Source: Modestobacter sp. (GTDB lineage: Bacteria > Actinomycetota > Actinomycetes > Mycobacteriales > Geodermatophilaceae). Taken from it: a stretch of DNA of 29,819 nucleotides. This document shows positions 8,012 through 14,929 of the stretch, in pieces. The stretch covers positions 1 to 29,819 of the forward strand of contig JAOPUQ010000082.1 in NCBI GenBank assembly GCA_025963425.1, read 5' to 3'. The translations under genes and the position numbers were made by a program. The first letter of the stretch is position 1. Every line of letters begins with the position of its first letter. The notes under the pieces were generated by a model. That model saw nothing but the letters and a program-made list of their open reading frames with translations, searched no databases and had not been told where the DNA came from.

Positions 8012-8500
8012 CGACAGGGCCGCCTCGATGGCGGTGCGCACCTCGGGGGCGTCGGGGTCGGTGCGCGGGCGGAACCGCCCGAGCACCGCGCCGTCCGACC
8101 CGACCAGGAACTTCTCGAAGTTCCACTGCACGTCCCCGGCCTCACCCGCGGGGTCCGGGGTCTCCCGCAGCCGCTGGAACAGCGGGTCCGCGTCCTCGCC
8201 GTTGACCTCCAGTTTCTCGGTCATCGGGAAGGTGACGCCGTAGGTCGTGGAGCAGAAGCCCTCGATCTCCTCGGCGGTGCCCGGCTCCTGCTCGGCGAAC
8301 TGGTTGCACGGGACGCCGAGCACGGTGAACCCGCGCTCCGAGTACTCCCGGTGCAGCGCCTCCAGCTGCGTGTACTGCGGGGTCAGCCCGCAGCGGCTGG
8401 CGACGTTGACCACCAGCGCGACGCGACCGCCGATCAGGGAGCCCAGCGTGGTCGACTCCCCCTGCAGGGTGGTCACGGGCAGGTCCAGCAGGTCGCTCAT
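8009..8500 (-). CDS. Glutathione peroxidase family thiol peroxidase (Cys type)
   Basis: A 163-residue protein, the usual length for bacterial BtuE/GPx-type peroxidases. It has VNVASRCGLTPQY with the peroxidatic cysteine C37 (a cysteine codon, not selenocysteine), the GVPCNQFAEQEPG loop that supplies the catalytic glutamine, and WNFEKFLV with the catalytic Trp and Asn. Cys-type enzymes of this family usually take electrons from thioredoxin and reduce H2O2 or organic hydroperoxides in the cytosol. ATG 8500 has a GGAGGAG box 5 bp upstream. It lies 35 bp after the DUF2237 gene and before the DUF1348 gene, so the three may be one transcript. Confidence 0.93.
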   Translation of the reverse strand: MSDLLDLPVTTLQGESTTLGSLIGGRVALVVNVASRCGLTPQYTQLEALHREYSERGFTVLGVPCNQFAEQEPGTAEEIEGFCSTTYGVTFPMTEKLEVNGEDADPLFQRLRETPDPAGEAGDVQWNFEKFLVGSDGAVLGRFRPRTDPDAPEVRTAIEAALS

Positions 8501-8535
8501 GGCAGCTCCTCCGGGGAACGGGGTGATTGCGGCCC

Positions 8536-8967
8536 TCAACCGCCCAGCCCGGGAGGCTGTTCCCCCAGACCGGAGAGGTCGTCGGGGACGTCGACGGCCT
8601 GGGACCGCAGCGCCTCCAGCGGCACGATCTCCAGCGCGCGGACGTTGGTCGCGGCCAGCACGACGCCGGCCGGGACGCCGGCCTGGAAGGCCTGCAGCCA
8701 GCGCACCGCGACGACGCACCATCGGTCGCCGGGCGTCAGGCCCGGGAACCCGTACTCCGGCCGCGGGGTGCCCAGGTCGTTGCCCAGCTGGCGCTGCATG
8801 TCCAGGAACTCCGCCGACACCACCGTGCACACGGTGTGGCTGCCGCGGTCCTCCGGGCCGGTGCTGCAGTACCCGTCGCGGAAGAAGCCGGTCACCGGGT
8901 CGGTGCCGCATGGTTCCAGGGCTCCGCCGAGCACGTTGCGCTCACCGGGCACCGCGGGGTCGGTCAC
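8536..8967 (-). CDS. DUF2237 family protein
   Basis: A 143-residue protein with the DUF2237 signature: NVLGGALEPCGTDPVTGFFRDG near the start, then GPEDRGSHTVCTVVS, GNDLGTPRPEYGFPGLTPGDRWCVVA and RWLQAFQAGV. Conserved cysteines at the GxPC-, DGYC-, TVC- and RWC-like sites are present. The family is widespread and uncharacterised. The GTG start at 8967 follows a GAGGAGG box by about 4 bp. It is the first gene of a minus-strand run with the glutathione peroxidase and is divergent from the FMN reductase gene across 126 bp. Confidence 0.88.
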   Translation of the reverse strand: MTDPAVPGERNVLGGALEPCGTDPVTGFFRDGYCSTGPEDRGSHTVCTVVSAEFLDMQRQLGNDLGTPRPEYGFPGLTPGDRWCVVAVRWLQAFQAGVPAGVVLAATNVRALEIVPLEALRSQAVDVPDDLSGLGEQPPGLGG

Positions 8968-8972
8968 GCATC

Positions 8973-9012
8973 CTCCTCGGCGGCGCTCGTCGGTCGCGTG
9001 CCGACGGTGCTG
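8973..9012 (-). repeat. Intergenic element, diverged copy B
   Basis: Bases 8983-9012 match 7951-7981 at roughly 26 of 31 positions with one gap (shared core GCGCTCGTCG). As in copy A, the block stands immediately before the Shine-Dalgarno of a minus-strand gene. This copy lacks the GAGCTCGCGAGCTC palindrome. The shared position suggests a 5' leader element or an old duplication of the upstream region. Confidence 0.4.
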
Positions 9013-9093
9013 GGCTGATCATGCCGTTCCGGCGGCGCGGCTGCCGGGCAGGATGGACCGCAGCCGGGCGTGCCGGCGACAGGGAGGGCTCGG

Positions 9094-9651
9094 ATGCGGA
9101 TCCTGCTCGTCTCCGGCAGCACGCGGAGCGGTTCGACCAACACCGCGGTGCTGACGACGGCGGCGGCGCTGGCCCCACCCGACGTCGAGGTCGGTCTGTA
9201 CGCGGGCCTGTCGACCCTGCCCGCGTTCAACCCCGACGATGACTCCGACCCCCTGCCCGGGCCCGTGGCCCAGCTACGGGGCGAACTGGACCGCTGTGAC
9301 GCGGTGCTGTTCAGCACGCCGGAGTACGCCGGAGCGCTGCCGGGCAGCCTCAAGAACCTGCTCGACTGGACCGTCGGCGGCCCGCAGATGCAGGGCCTGC
9401 CCATGGGCTGGGTCAACGTCTCCTCGGTCGCCGCGCCCACCGGCGGCAGCGGCGCGCACACCGAGCTGGCCACCGTCCTGGGCTACGTCGGGGCCGCGGT
9501 GGTCGAGGCTGCCTGCGTCCGGGCGCCGATGACCCGCACCGCAGTCACGCCCGAGGGGACCGTCGCCGATGCCGAGGTCCGCCGGCAGCTCGCCACCGCG
9601 CTCGCCGCCCTGCGGGCGCACGTGCTGGGCTCCGTCGGCCCGGGGGAGTGA
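9094..9651 (+). CDS. NADPH-dependent FMN reductase family protein
   Basis: A 185-residue flavodoxin-fold protein. The N-terminal SGSTRSGSTN is the phosphate-binding loop for FMN, and TPEYAGALPGSLKNLLDW is the second FMN-binding motif of the NADPH-dependent FMN reductase/azoreductase family (usual length 175-190). It probably reduces FMN or quinone-like acceptors with NAD(P)H in the cytosol. ATG 9094 is chosen because AGGGAGG at 9081-9087 lies 6 bp upstream; a longer frame to 9070 has no such site. The next gene begins 47 bp after the stop or overlaps it, depending on the start chosen there. Confidence 0.9.
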   Translation: MRILLVSGSTRSGSTNTAVLTTAAALAPPDVEVGLYAGLSTLPAFNPDDDSDPLPGPVAQLRGELDRCDAVLFSTPEYAGALPGSLKNLLDWTVGGPQMQGLPMGWVNVSSVAAPTGGSGAHTELATVLGYVGAAVVEAACVRAPMTRTAVTPEGTVADAEVRRQLATALAALRAHVLGSVGPGE

Positions 9652-9698
9652 TGCCCCTCCCGGGTGCGCTTTCGGTTGCGAGCAACAAAGCTGACGCC

Positions 9699-10637
9699 GT
9701 GACGGTACTGGTGACGGGCGCGTCGGGTTTCGTGGGCAAGAGGCTGGCGCGGGCCCTGGAGGACGCCGGTCACCCGGTGCGGGCCATGACCCGGCACCCG
9801 GACACGTACGCAGGCAGGGGGGAGCCGGTCGCCGGCGATGTCGGGGACGAGGCGTCTCTTCGCCGCGCGCTGGCGGGCTGCGAGGCCGCCTACTACCTCG
9901 TCCACTCGCTGGACTCGGCGGACTTCGAGGAGCGCGACGCGCAGGCCGCCCGCGCCTTCGGCCGGGCCGCCGCCGACGCCGGCGTGCGCCGCATCGTCTA
10001 CCTGGGTGGGCTCGGCGAGGACTCCGACGACCTGTCCGCGCACCTGCGCAGCCGCCGCCAGGTCGAGGAGCTGCTGGGTGGGGCCGGCGTGCCGGTCACC
10101 GTGCTGCGTGCGGGGATCGTGGTGGGCCACGGTGGGGTCTCCTGGGAGATGACCCGGCAGCTCGTCGCGCACCTGCCGGCCATGGTCACCCCGCGCTGGG
10201 TGCACACCCGGACCCAGCCGATCGCCGTCGCCGACGTCGTCCGGTACCTCGTCGGGGTGCTCGAGGCGCCCGAGGCCGAGGGGCGGGTCTTCGAGGTGGG
10301 CGGGCCCGAGGTCCTGGAGTACGTGGAGATGCTCACCCGGGTCGCGGAGATCCAGGGCCGCCGGCTGTTCGTCGTCCCGGTGCCGTTGCTCAGCCCGCAG
10401 CTGTCCTCCCGCTGGCTGTCGCTGGTCACCGACGTCGACGTGCAGACCGGCCGGTCGCTGGTGGACTCGATGAGCAACGAGGTGGTGGTGCGGGACGACG
10501 GGATCCGCACCGTCGTCCCCTTCGAGCCGATGACCTACGACGAGGCGGTGCTCACCGCGCTCGGTGAGCGGGCCCGGGAGCGCCGCGAGGCGCGCGCCGG
10601 GAAGCGCGGCATCGGGCTGCGGCGGGTGCGGGCATGA
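9699..10637 (+). CDS. NAD(P)-binding epimerase/NmrA-like protein
   Basis: A 312-residue Rossmann-fold protein with TVLVTGASGFVGKRLA at the N-terminus (GxxGxxG dinucleotide motif) and, further on, YYLVHSLDS, IVYLGGLGED and LRAGIVVGHGG, typical of atypical/extended SDRs related to NmrA and to YbjT. Such proteins bind NAD(P)H as reductases or sensors; several actinobacterial members are annotated as NAD(P)H-binding proteins. GTG 9699 fits the start of the fold. An ATG at 9651, overlapping the previous stop, would add 16 residues; no clear ribosome site supports either. It overlaps the CPBP protease gene by 4 bp (ATGA), so these two are coupled. Confidence 0.85.
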   Translation: MTVLVTGASGFVGKRLARALEDAGHPVRAMTRHPDTYAGRGEPVAGDVGDEASLRRALAGCEAAYYLVHSLDSADFEERDAQAARAFGRAAADAGVRRIVYLGGLGEDSDDLSAHLRSRRQVEELLGGAGVPVTVLRAGIVVGHGGVSWEMTRQLVAHLPAMVTPRWVHTRTQPIAVADVVRYLVGVLEAPEAEGRVFEVGGPEVLEYVEMLTRVAEIQGRRLFVVPVPLLSPQLSSRWLSLVTDVDVQTGRSLVDSMSNEVVVRDDGIRTVVPFEPMTYDEAVLTALGERARERREARAGKRGIGLRRVRA

Positions 10638-11398
10638 GGCCGACGGCGCGGCTGCGGGCGAACGTGGCGCGCCGGCTGCCGTCCTGGCTGGTGGAGAAGG
10701 TGCCGCGGGACCACCGCGAGTCCGACGCCGCCTTCCGCCGTCGGCGGCGGGTGACCGCGGGCGTCTCCGTCGCCGGTGCCGGGCTGCTGGGCGTGTCGCT
10801 GTCGCAGAAGCCGGACTCGCCGGCGTTCTACGGGCTCACCCTCGGCGTGGCCGGCACCTGGGTGGCCGGCGGCCTGGCGTCCGGGCCGCTGCACCTGGGC
10901 TGGATGCGGTCCCCGGCGGACACCCTCGAGCGGCCGCTGCTCACCCCGCTCGCGCTGGGTGCGGGCTCCTTCGGCCTCTTCTACGGCGCCGCGCTGGTCG
11001 CCCGCCGCATCCCGGCTCTCGGGGCGGCGATCACCCGGGTGCTGCGCTACGCCCACCAGGGCTCCCTGCCGCTGGTGCTGACCACCACGCTGGCCAACGG
11101 CATCGCCGAGGAGGTCTTCTTCCGCGGAGCGCTCTACGCGGCTGTCGGGACGCGGCATCCGGTGCTGAAGTCCACGGCGGTCTACGCGCTGGCGACCACC
11201 TCGACCCGCAACCCCGCGCTGGTGCTCGCCTCGGTGGCGATGGGCCTGCTGTTCGGGCTGCAGCGCCGGGCCACCGGCGGGATCCAGGCCCCGGTGCTCA
11301 CCCACCTCACCTGGTCGGTGCTCATGTTGCGGTACCTGCCGCCGCTGTTCGCCGACCACCCCTCGATCGACGACCCGCGCTCCCCGCAGCAGGGCTGA
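10634..11398 (+). CDS. CPBP family intramembrane (CAAX-like) protease
   Basis: A 254-residue membrane protein with about six hydrophobic segments after a basic N-terminal 40 residues. The first catalytic motif is clear: E159-E160-VFFR164 in NGIAEEVFFRGAL. The third motif is represented by H224 in VLTHLTW. The usual histidine of the middle motif (FxxxH type) appears to be missing: the corresponding stretch reads VYALATTST, so activity may differ from the Rce1-type glutamic protease. CPBP proteins cleave membrane-embedded or prenylated substrates or serve as bacteriocin self-protection factors; no such partner is visible here. The start overlaps the upstream epimerase-like gene by ATGA. Confidence 0.85.
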   Translation: MRPTARLRANVARRLPSWLVEKVPRDHRESDAAFRRRRRVTAGVSVAGAGLLGVSLSQKPDSPAFYGLTLGVAGTWVAGGLASGPLHLGWMRSPADTLERPLLTPLALGAGSFGLFYGAALVARRIPALGAAITRVLRYAHQGSLPLVLTTTLANGIAEEVFFRGALYAAVGTRHPVLKSTAVYALATTSTRNPALVLASVAMGLLFGLQRRATGGIQAPVLTHLTWSVLMLRYLPPLFADHPSIDDPRSPQQG

Positions 11399-11423
11399 GC
11401 CAGGCACTGCACCCGGGCGGAGG

Positions 11424-12227
11424 CTAGGAGGTGGCGAGGTGAGCGCGACCGGTACCTGCGCCGCTGCGGCGCTGCGCCGCCTCCGCCAGTTTCGGCGCCG
11501 CAACCAGCTGGACCGCATGACGGACGGCGATCGCATCGCTTCCCGGCGCGATGTCGGCCAGCACGGAGATGGCTGTCACCTCCAGGTGCCGGGCAAGGAG
11601 GAAGGCAGATTCCGCGCCATCGGTTCCCAGCACCGCGGCCAGCAACTGCTGATGCTCGCGATGCCGACCGGCCGGCGCCTCGGGGCGCGAGGAGTGGTAC
11701 GCGTTGAGGTAGCGCTCGCTGAGCTCCGTGAAACTCACGATCGTGCGACAAGCGCGAGCGCCCACCCGACTGACGAGAACTTCGTGGAAGTGCTGGTGCG
11801 CTCGGTTCCAGGCGGGCAGGTCGTGCGCCTGGCCTGCGGACAGCATCCGCGCCAGGGTGGCTCGCGCATCGTCGGCCTCCTCGGCCGTGAGACGGCCTGT
11901 GGTCAGCCGGACGCCGAAACCTTCGAGGGCGATCCGTGACCCGTAGATCTGGTCCAGCTCGTTGACGTCGAGTTCTGTGACCCGCCCTCGCTGATTGGGC
12001 TCAGCGACGATGAGGCCCTCTTCCTGGAGCATCCGGAAGGCTTCCCGCAGGGGCGTGCGACTCACCCGGAACAGCCGGGCCAGCTCGGCCTGCTTCAGCT
12101 CTGTTCCCGGCGGGAGCGTCCCCGTCGTGATCAGGTGCCGGAGATGCTGGTGAACCTGGACGCTCGTCTGACGGGGGTCGGATATCGCTGGTCGAGGATT
12201 GTCGATCAACAGATCGGCGACAGACAT
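11424..12227 (-). CDS. GntR family transcriptional regulator, FCD (FadR) subfamily
   Basis: A 267-residue regulator. Residues about 20-85 form the winged helix (ELARLFRVSRTPLREAFRMLQEEGL, with the RxPLREA recognition region). The remainder is an all-helical FCD ligand domain. The metal-site positions of this domain can be traced as H144, H148, H192 and H214; the first is usually aspartate, so this is a four-histidine variant. FCD regulators usually repress an adjacent catabolic operon and are released by a pathway metabolite, often a carboxylate. The gene is divergent from the permease that starts the catabolic cluster, so it is the natural regulator of that operon. ATG 12227 has GAGGG about 5 bp upstream; the longer frame to 12605 is unsupported. 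It ends in TAG, unlike its TGA-using neighbours. Confidence 0.92.
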   Translation of the reverse strand: MSVADLLIDNPRPAISDPRQTSVQVHQHLRHLITTGTLPPGTELKQAELARLFRVSRTPLREAFRMLQEEGLIVAEPNQRGRVTELDVNELDQIYGSRIALEGFGVRLTTGRLTAEEADDARATLARMLSAGQAHDLPAWNRAHQHFHEVLVSRVGARACRTIVSFTELSERYLNAYHSSRPEAPAGRHREHQQLLAAVLGTDGAESAFLLARHLEVTAISVLADIAPGSDAIAVRHAVQLVAAPKLAEAAQRRSGAGTGRAHLATS

Positions 12228-12469
12228 GCGTCCCTCTTCTCTCCCATGACAGCCGGGCCTGGCTTCTCGGGACGGGTGACAGCCCCGCCCGCCCCGGGTC
12301 GTGCCCGCGGCGATCACCGCCGTGGCCGAACCGGTACGTCGGGCTCCCCTCACCCCAAGGCTCGAGCTGGTGAGCGGAACCATCCTGCTCCTCGGCGACC
12401 GCAGCTGCCCGTCTCGCTCCGCGGTCGACACTGACTCACAGGTCAGCCGCAGTGTCGCCAGATTGATCA

Positions 12470-12482
12470 TGTAGTGCATACA
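12470..12482. promoter_or_regulatory. Candidate GntR half-site pair TGTA-N5-TACA
   Basis: The inverted repeat TGTAGTGCATACA resembles the TGTA...TACA operators of several FCD-type GntR regulators. It lies about 243 bp upstream of the regulator start, in the divergent region, and could serve autoregulation. It is short, so chance occurrence is possible. Confidence 0.35.
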
Positions 12483-12712
12483 GTTACTGCCTGAAACGAA
12501 CTCAGTGGCGAACCTACAGGGTGCGCTACGGGTCGAGCGGCCCGGCGCGGCCCGTGTCGCCGGCGGCGCCCGCAGCGGAGTGGCCACGCTGCCCGCCACT
12601 CCCACTGAACTGGGCGTTTGTTACAGGCAAGGCTCGATTGTTGCGGGCAGGCTACGGTCGGCCCACCGCGTGAGCCGGGAGTTACGGTCGCGCAACGTCC
12701 GGGATGAAGCTC

Positions 12713-12741
12713 TTGACAGCCGCCGGTCAGCTGCTCAAAGT
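12713..12741 (+). promoter_or_regulatory. Candidate promoter of the catabolic operon
   Basis: TTGACA (12713-12718) is a perfect -35 consensus. With a 17-bp spacer the -10 position reads CAAAGT (12736-12741), which keeps the conserved A at position 2 and T at position 6 only. Transcription would start near 12748, inside the palindrome at 12735-12754. A repressor bound there would block RNA polymerase. Confidence 0.45.
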
Positions 12742-12754
12742 GTGCACACCTTGA
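12735..12754. promoter_or_regulatory. 20-bp near-perfect palindrome, candidate GntR operator
   Basis: TCAAAGTGTGCACACCTTGA is self-complementary except for one base pair, with a perfect 10-bp core GTGTGCACAC. It overlaps the proposed -10 box and start point of the operon and ends at the first possible permease start codon (ATG 12754). Its position beside a divergent GntR/FCD gene makes it the best operator candidate in the window. Confidence 0.55.
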
Positions 12755-12795
12755 TGTGGGACATCAGCTCCCCAGACCAGATGGTGGTGCTCTGC

Positions 12796-14400
12796 ATGGT
12801 TCAGCCAGTGACAGCGTCCAGAGGGACACCTGAACGCAGGGCGCCCCTCGACGTCTCGTACACCGACGACCCGCGGGTCGTGAAGGAAGCGGCAACCGAG
12901 GACTACTCCACCCACGTGATGCCCCGCTCGTGGCGTAGTGGCCGACTGTCCCTGGCCATGGCCTGGGGCTCCATGGTCAGCGCGATGTTCTGGGTCTACA
13001 TGGGTGCACTGACCGCCGCCGCGGCCGGCACCGTGAACGCGGTCATCGGGCTCGTGCTGACCTGCTTCGTCTACGGCGGGATGAACTTCGTGCTGACGAA
13101 GTACGCCGCCCGCACCGGCCTGACGGTCGCGCTGATCTCCCGCCGGCTCTTCGGCTACGTGGGCTCGATCCTCGCGCCGCTGATCTTCGCCGCGACCACC
13201 ATCTACTACAGCGTCTTCGAGGGCTCGATCGTCGCCCACGCGCTGGAGAGCTACTTCGGGGGCGGCGACATCCGACTCTGGTACGCGCTGGTGGTCCTCT
13301 ACAGCATCCCGCTGATCGCCGGCGGCGTGCGCACCTGGATGGATCGGCTCAACGGCGCGCTCCTGCCCTTCTACATAGTCGGCATGATCGCCCTGGTCGT
13401 CTGGGCGAGCTTCGAGAACGGCGCGAGCCTCAGTGTCCCGAACCCGGGCCTGGAACTGGCTGCCCCCGGCTGGGTGTGGACCTTCACCGTCTACATGGGC
13501 GTCTACATCCTGATGATGTACACCGTCGACTTCGCGCGCTTCAGCAAGCCCGAGGACGCCGAATTCCACGCCAAGGTCACCTTCGGCCCGCCCTTCTACC
13601 TGCTCACCTACCTGGGGAACGGCCTGATCGGCATGTTCCTGGCGGCGACCGTGCCGGGTGTGCTGGGTGACGTGGGGATCACCGAGACCGGCATCGTCTC
13701 GGGCATCATCGGCACGATGGGTGTCCTGGGGCTCCTGCTGATCTTCATCAGCCAGACCCGCATCAACACCGCGAACCTCTACCTGGCCTCGACCAACCTG
13801 GAGGCGTTCGGCTCCCGGGTGCTCAAGGTGCAGCTGCCCCGCTTCACCTGGGCCATCGTGTGCGGCGCCCTGGTGTACCTGATCATGCTGACCGACGTCC
13901 TGTCCTACATCCTCAGGGCACTGAACTGGCAGGGCGTGTTCGTGGTCGCCTGGGTTGCGATCGCCCTGGTGCACATCGCGGTGACCCGCAAGGACACGGG
14001 GACGCCGGAGTTCCGGCCCGGCCGCCTCAAGGCCGCTACGCCGGCGGTCGCCGTCTGGATCGTCGCTTCGGTGATCGGCATCTACCTCGTCGAAGGCGGC
14101 GGCACCGTCGGGGCCACCTGGTCGGCGCCGGTCACGTTCGTCCTGGCCGCGGTCGGCTACCTGGCCGTCGCCAAGTACGACGTGGTGCTCCGGCGCGGGG
14201 ACGACCCGCGCGACGAGGTCGACGACGTCTGGGTGGCCCGCATCAAGTGCCACGTCTGCGAGAAGTCCTACACCGCGCTGGAGATGGACCGCGACCCGAG
14301 CCACGAGGAGCGCGCGGCCATCTGCTCGGGCTGCGCATCCGCCAGCCCGCACCTCCACCGCGCCGCGGTGGCGGAGGCAAAGGCTGCTTCCACGCACTGA
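12796..14400 (+). CDS. NCS1 family nucleobase:cation symporter-like permease with C-terminal zinc ribbon
   Basis: A 534-residue transporter with about 12 membrane segments between residues 50 and 460, of the NCS1 (purine-cytosine/hydantoin/allantoin permease) family. An early glycine/methionine-rich helix (AMAWGSMVSAMFWVYMGA) and the NxxNLYLASTNLEAF stretch after helix 8 are typical. These proteins import nucleobases, hydantoins, allantoin, pyridoxine or related small N-heterocycles with H+ or Na+. The C-terminal 55 residues are unusual: C485-x2-C488 and C510-x2-C513 form a probable cytosolic zinc ribbon. The start is uncertain: ATG 12754 and ATG 12781 are alternatives to 12796, and none has a good ribosome site (only a GGTGG 8 bp before 12796). 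As first gene of the cluster it indicates that the pathway substrate is a polar N-heterocycle. Confidence 0.85.
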   Translation: MVQPVTASRGTPERRAPLDVSYTDDPRVVKEAATEDYSTHVMPRSWRSGRLSLAMAWGSMVSAMFWVYMGALTAAAAGTVNAVIGLVLTCFVYGGMNFVLTKYAARTGLTVALISRRLFGYVGSILAPLIFAATTIYYSVFEGSIVAHALESYFGGGDIRLWYALVVLYSIPLIAGGVRTWMDRLNGALLPFYIVGMIALVVWASFENGASLSVPNPGLELAAPGWVWTFTVYMGVYILMMYTVDFARFSKPEDAEFHAKVTFGPPFYLLTYLGNGLIGMFLAATVPGVLGDVGITETGIVSGIIGTMGVLGLLLIFISQTRINTANLYLASTNLEAFGSRVLKVQLPRFTWAIVCGALVYLIMLTDVLSYILRALNWQGVFVVAWVAIALVHIAVTRKDTGTPEFRPGRLKAATPAVAVWIVASVIGIYLVEGGGTVGATWSAPVTFVLAAVGYLAVAKYDVVLRRGDDPRDEVDDVWVARIKCHVCEKSYTALEMDRDPSHEERAAICSGCASASPHLHRAAVAEAKAASTH

Positions 14401-14456
14401 CCCGCCGTGCGTGTTCGCACCGGCACCACCCACCGAGGAGATGGAGGAACGCAGAG

Positions 14457-14813
14457 ATGCGGCGCCTGCTCTGTGACCTGTCCGAGGTGCCCGACGGGCA
14501 GCTCAAGTCCATCGAGCTCGAGGGGCTGCCCGAGCTGGCGGTCGCCAATGTCGAGGGGACGTTCCACGTCTTCGAGGCGACGTGCAGCCATGGCGCGTCC
14601 TCGCTGGGCGAGGGCCGGCTGCTCGGCTGTGAGGTCGAGTGCGTGCTCCACAAGGGCCGCTTCGACGTGACCACCGGCAAGGCCACTCGTCGTCCGTCCA
14701 AGAAGCCGATCGCGGTCTACGCGTCGGTGGTCGAGGACGGCCGGCTGTTCCTCGCCGACGACGCTGAGGTGGCCCCCGTGCCCGCCGACACCGTCGACGC
14801 CGCCAGCAGGTGA
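14457..14813 (+). CDS. Rieske [2Fe-2S] ferredoxin
   Basis: A 118-residue ferredoxin-size Rieske protein. The cluster ligands are C43-x-H45 and C62-x2-H65 (TCSHGASSL and CVLHKGRFD), the CxH...CxxH arrangement of dioxygenase ferredoxins such as BphF and NdoA-type components. It should pass electrons from a reductase to the Rieske oxygenase encoded just downstream. GGAGGA at 14443-14448 lies 8 bp before ATG 14457. It is separated from the oxygenase gene by 116 bp containing a strong hairpin, so its level may be set apart from that of the oxygenase. Confidence 0.92.
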   Translation: MRRLLCDLSEVPDGQLKSIELEGLPELAVANVEGTFHVFEATCSHGASSLGEGRLLGCEVECVLHKGRFDVTTGKATRRPSKKPIAVYASVVEDGRLFLADDAEVAPVPADTVDAASR

Positions 14814-14819
14814 GCAAGG

Positions 14820-14852
14820 CCGCGGGCGGGGCCGGACCGGCCCCGCCCGCGG
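14820..14852 (+). terminator. Perfect 15-bp GC hairpin between Rieske ferredoxin and oxygenase genes
   Basis: Arms 14820-14834 and 14838-14852 are exact inverted repeats (CCGCGGGCGGGGCCG) with a 3-base loop. There is no T-tract after it, which is common in actinobacterial hairpins. It lies 7 bp after the ferredoxin stop and could be a partial terminator or a site that stabilises or processes the mRNA. Confidence 0.6.
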
Positions 14853-14929
14853 ACCCACCACCACCGGGCGGCCCCACCAAGACGATCAGCAGTCAGCACC
14901 GAGAGCACGAAACGACAGAGGAGGACGTC

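Larger units (their letters stand above)
12228..12795. other. Divergent regulatory region between GntR gene and permease gene
   Basis: This 568-bp stretch has no convincing gene: the open frames crossing it on both strands lack family features. It is less GC-biased than its surroundings. It carries a half-site-like inverted repeat (12470-12482), a TTGACA -35 hexamer (12713-12718) and a 20-bp palindrome (12735-12754). It is where both the regulator and the catabolic operon should be controlled. Confidence 0.6.

Noticed and set aside
8009..8500. Selenocysteine in the glutathione peroxidase
   Set aside because: The active-site codon encodes cysteine; no in-frame TGA is present.
12727..14433. 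568-residue minus-strand frame opposite the NCS1 permease
   Set aside because: Asp/His/Gln/Val-rich shadow; opposite strand encodes clear membrane helices.
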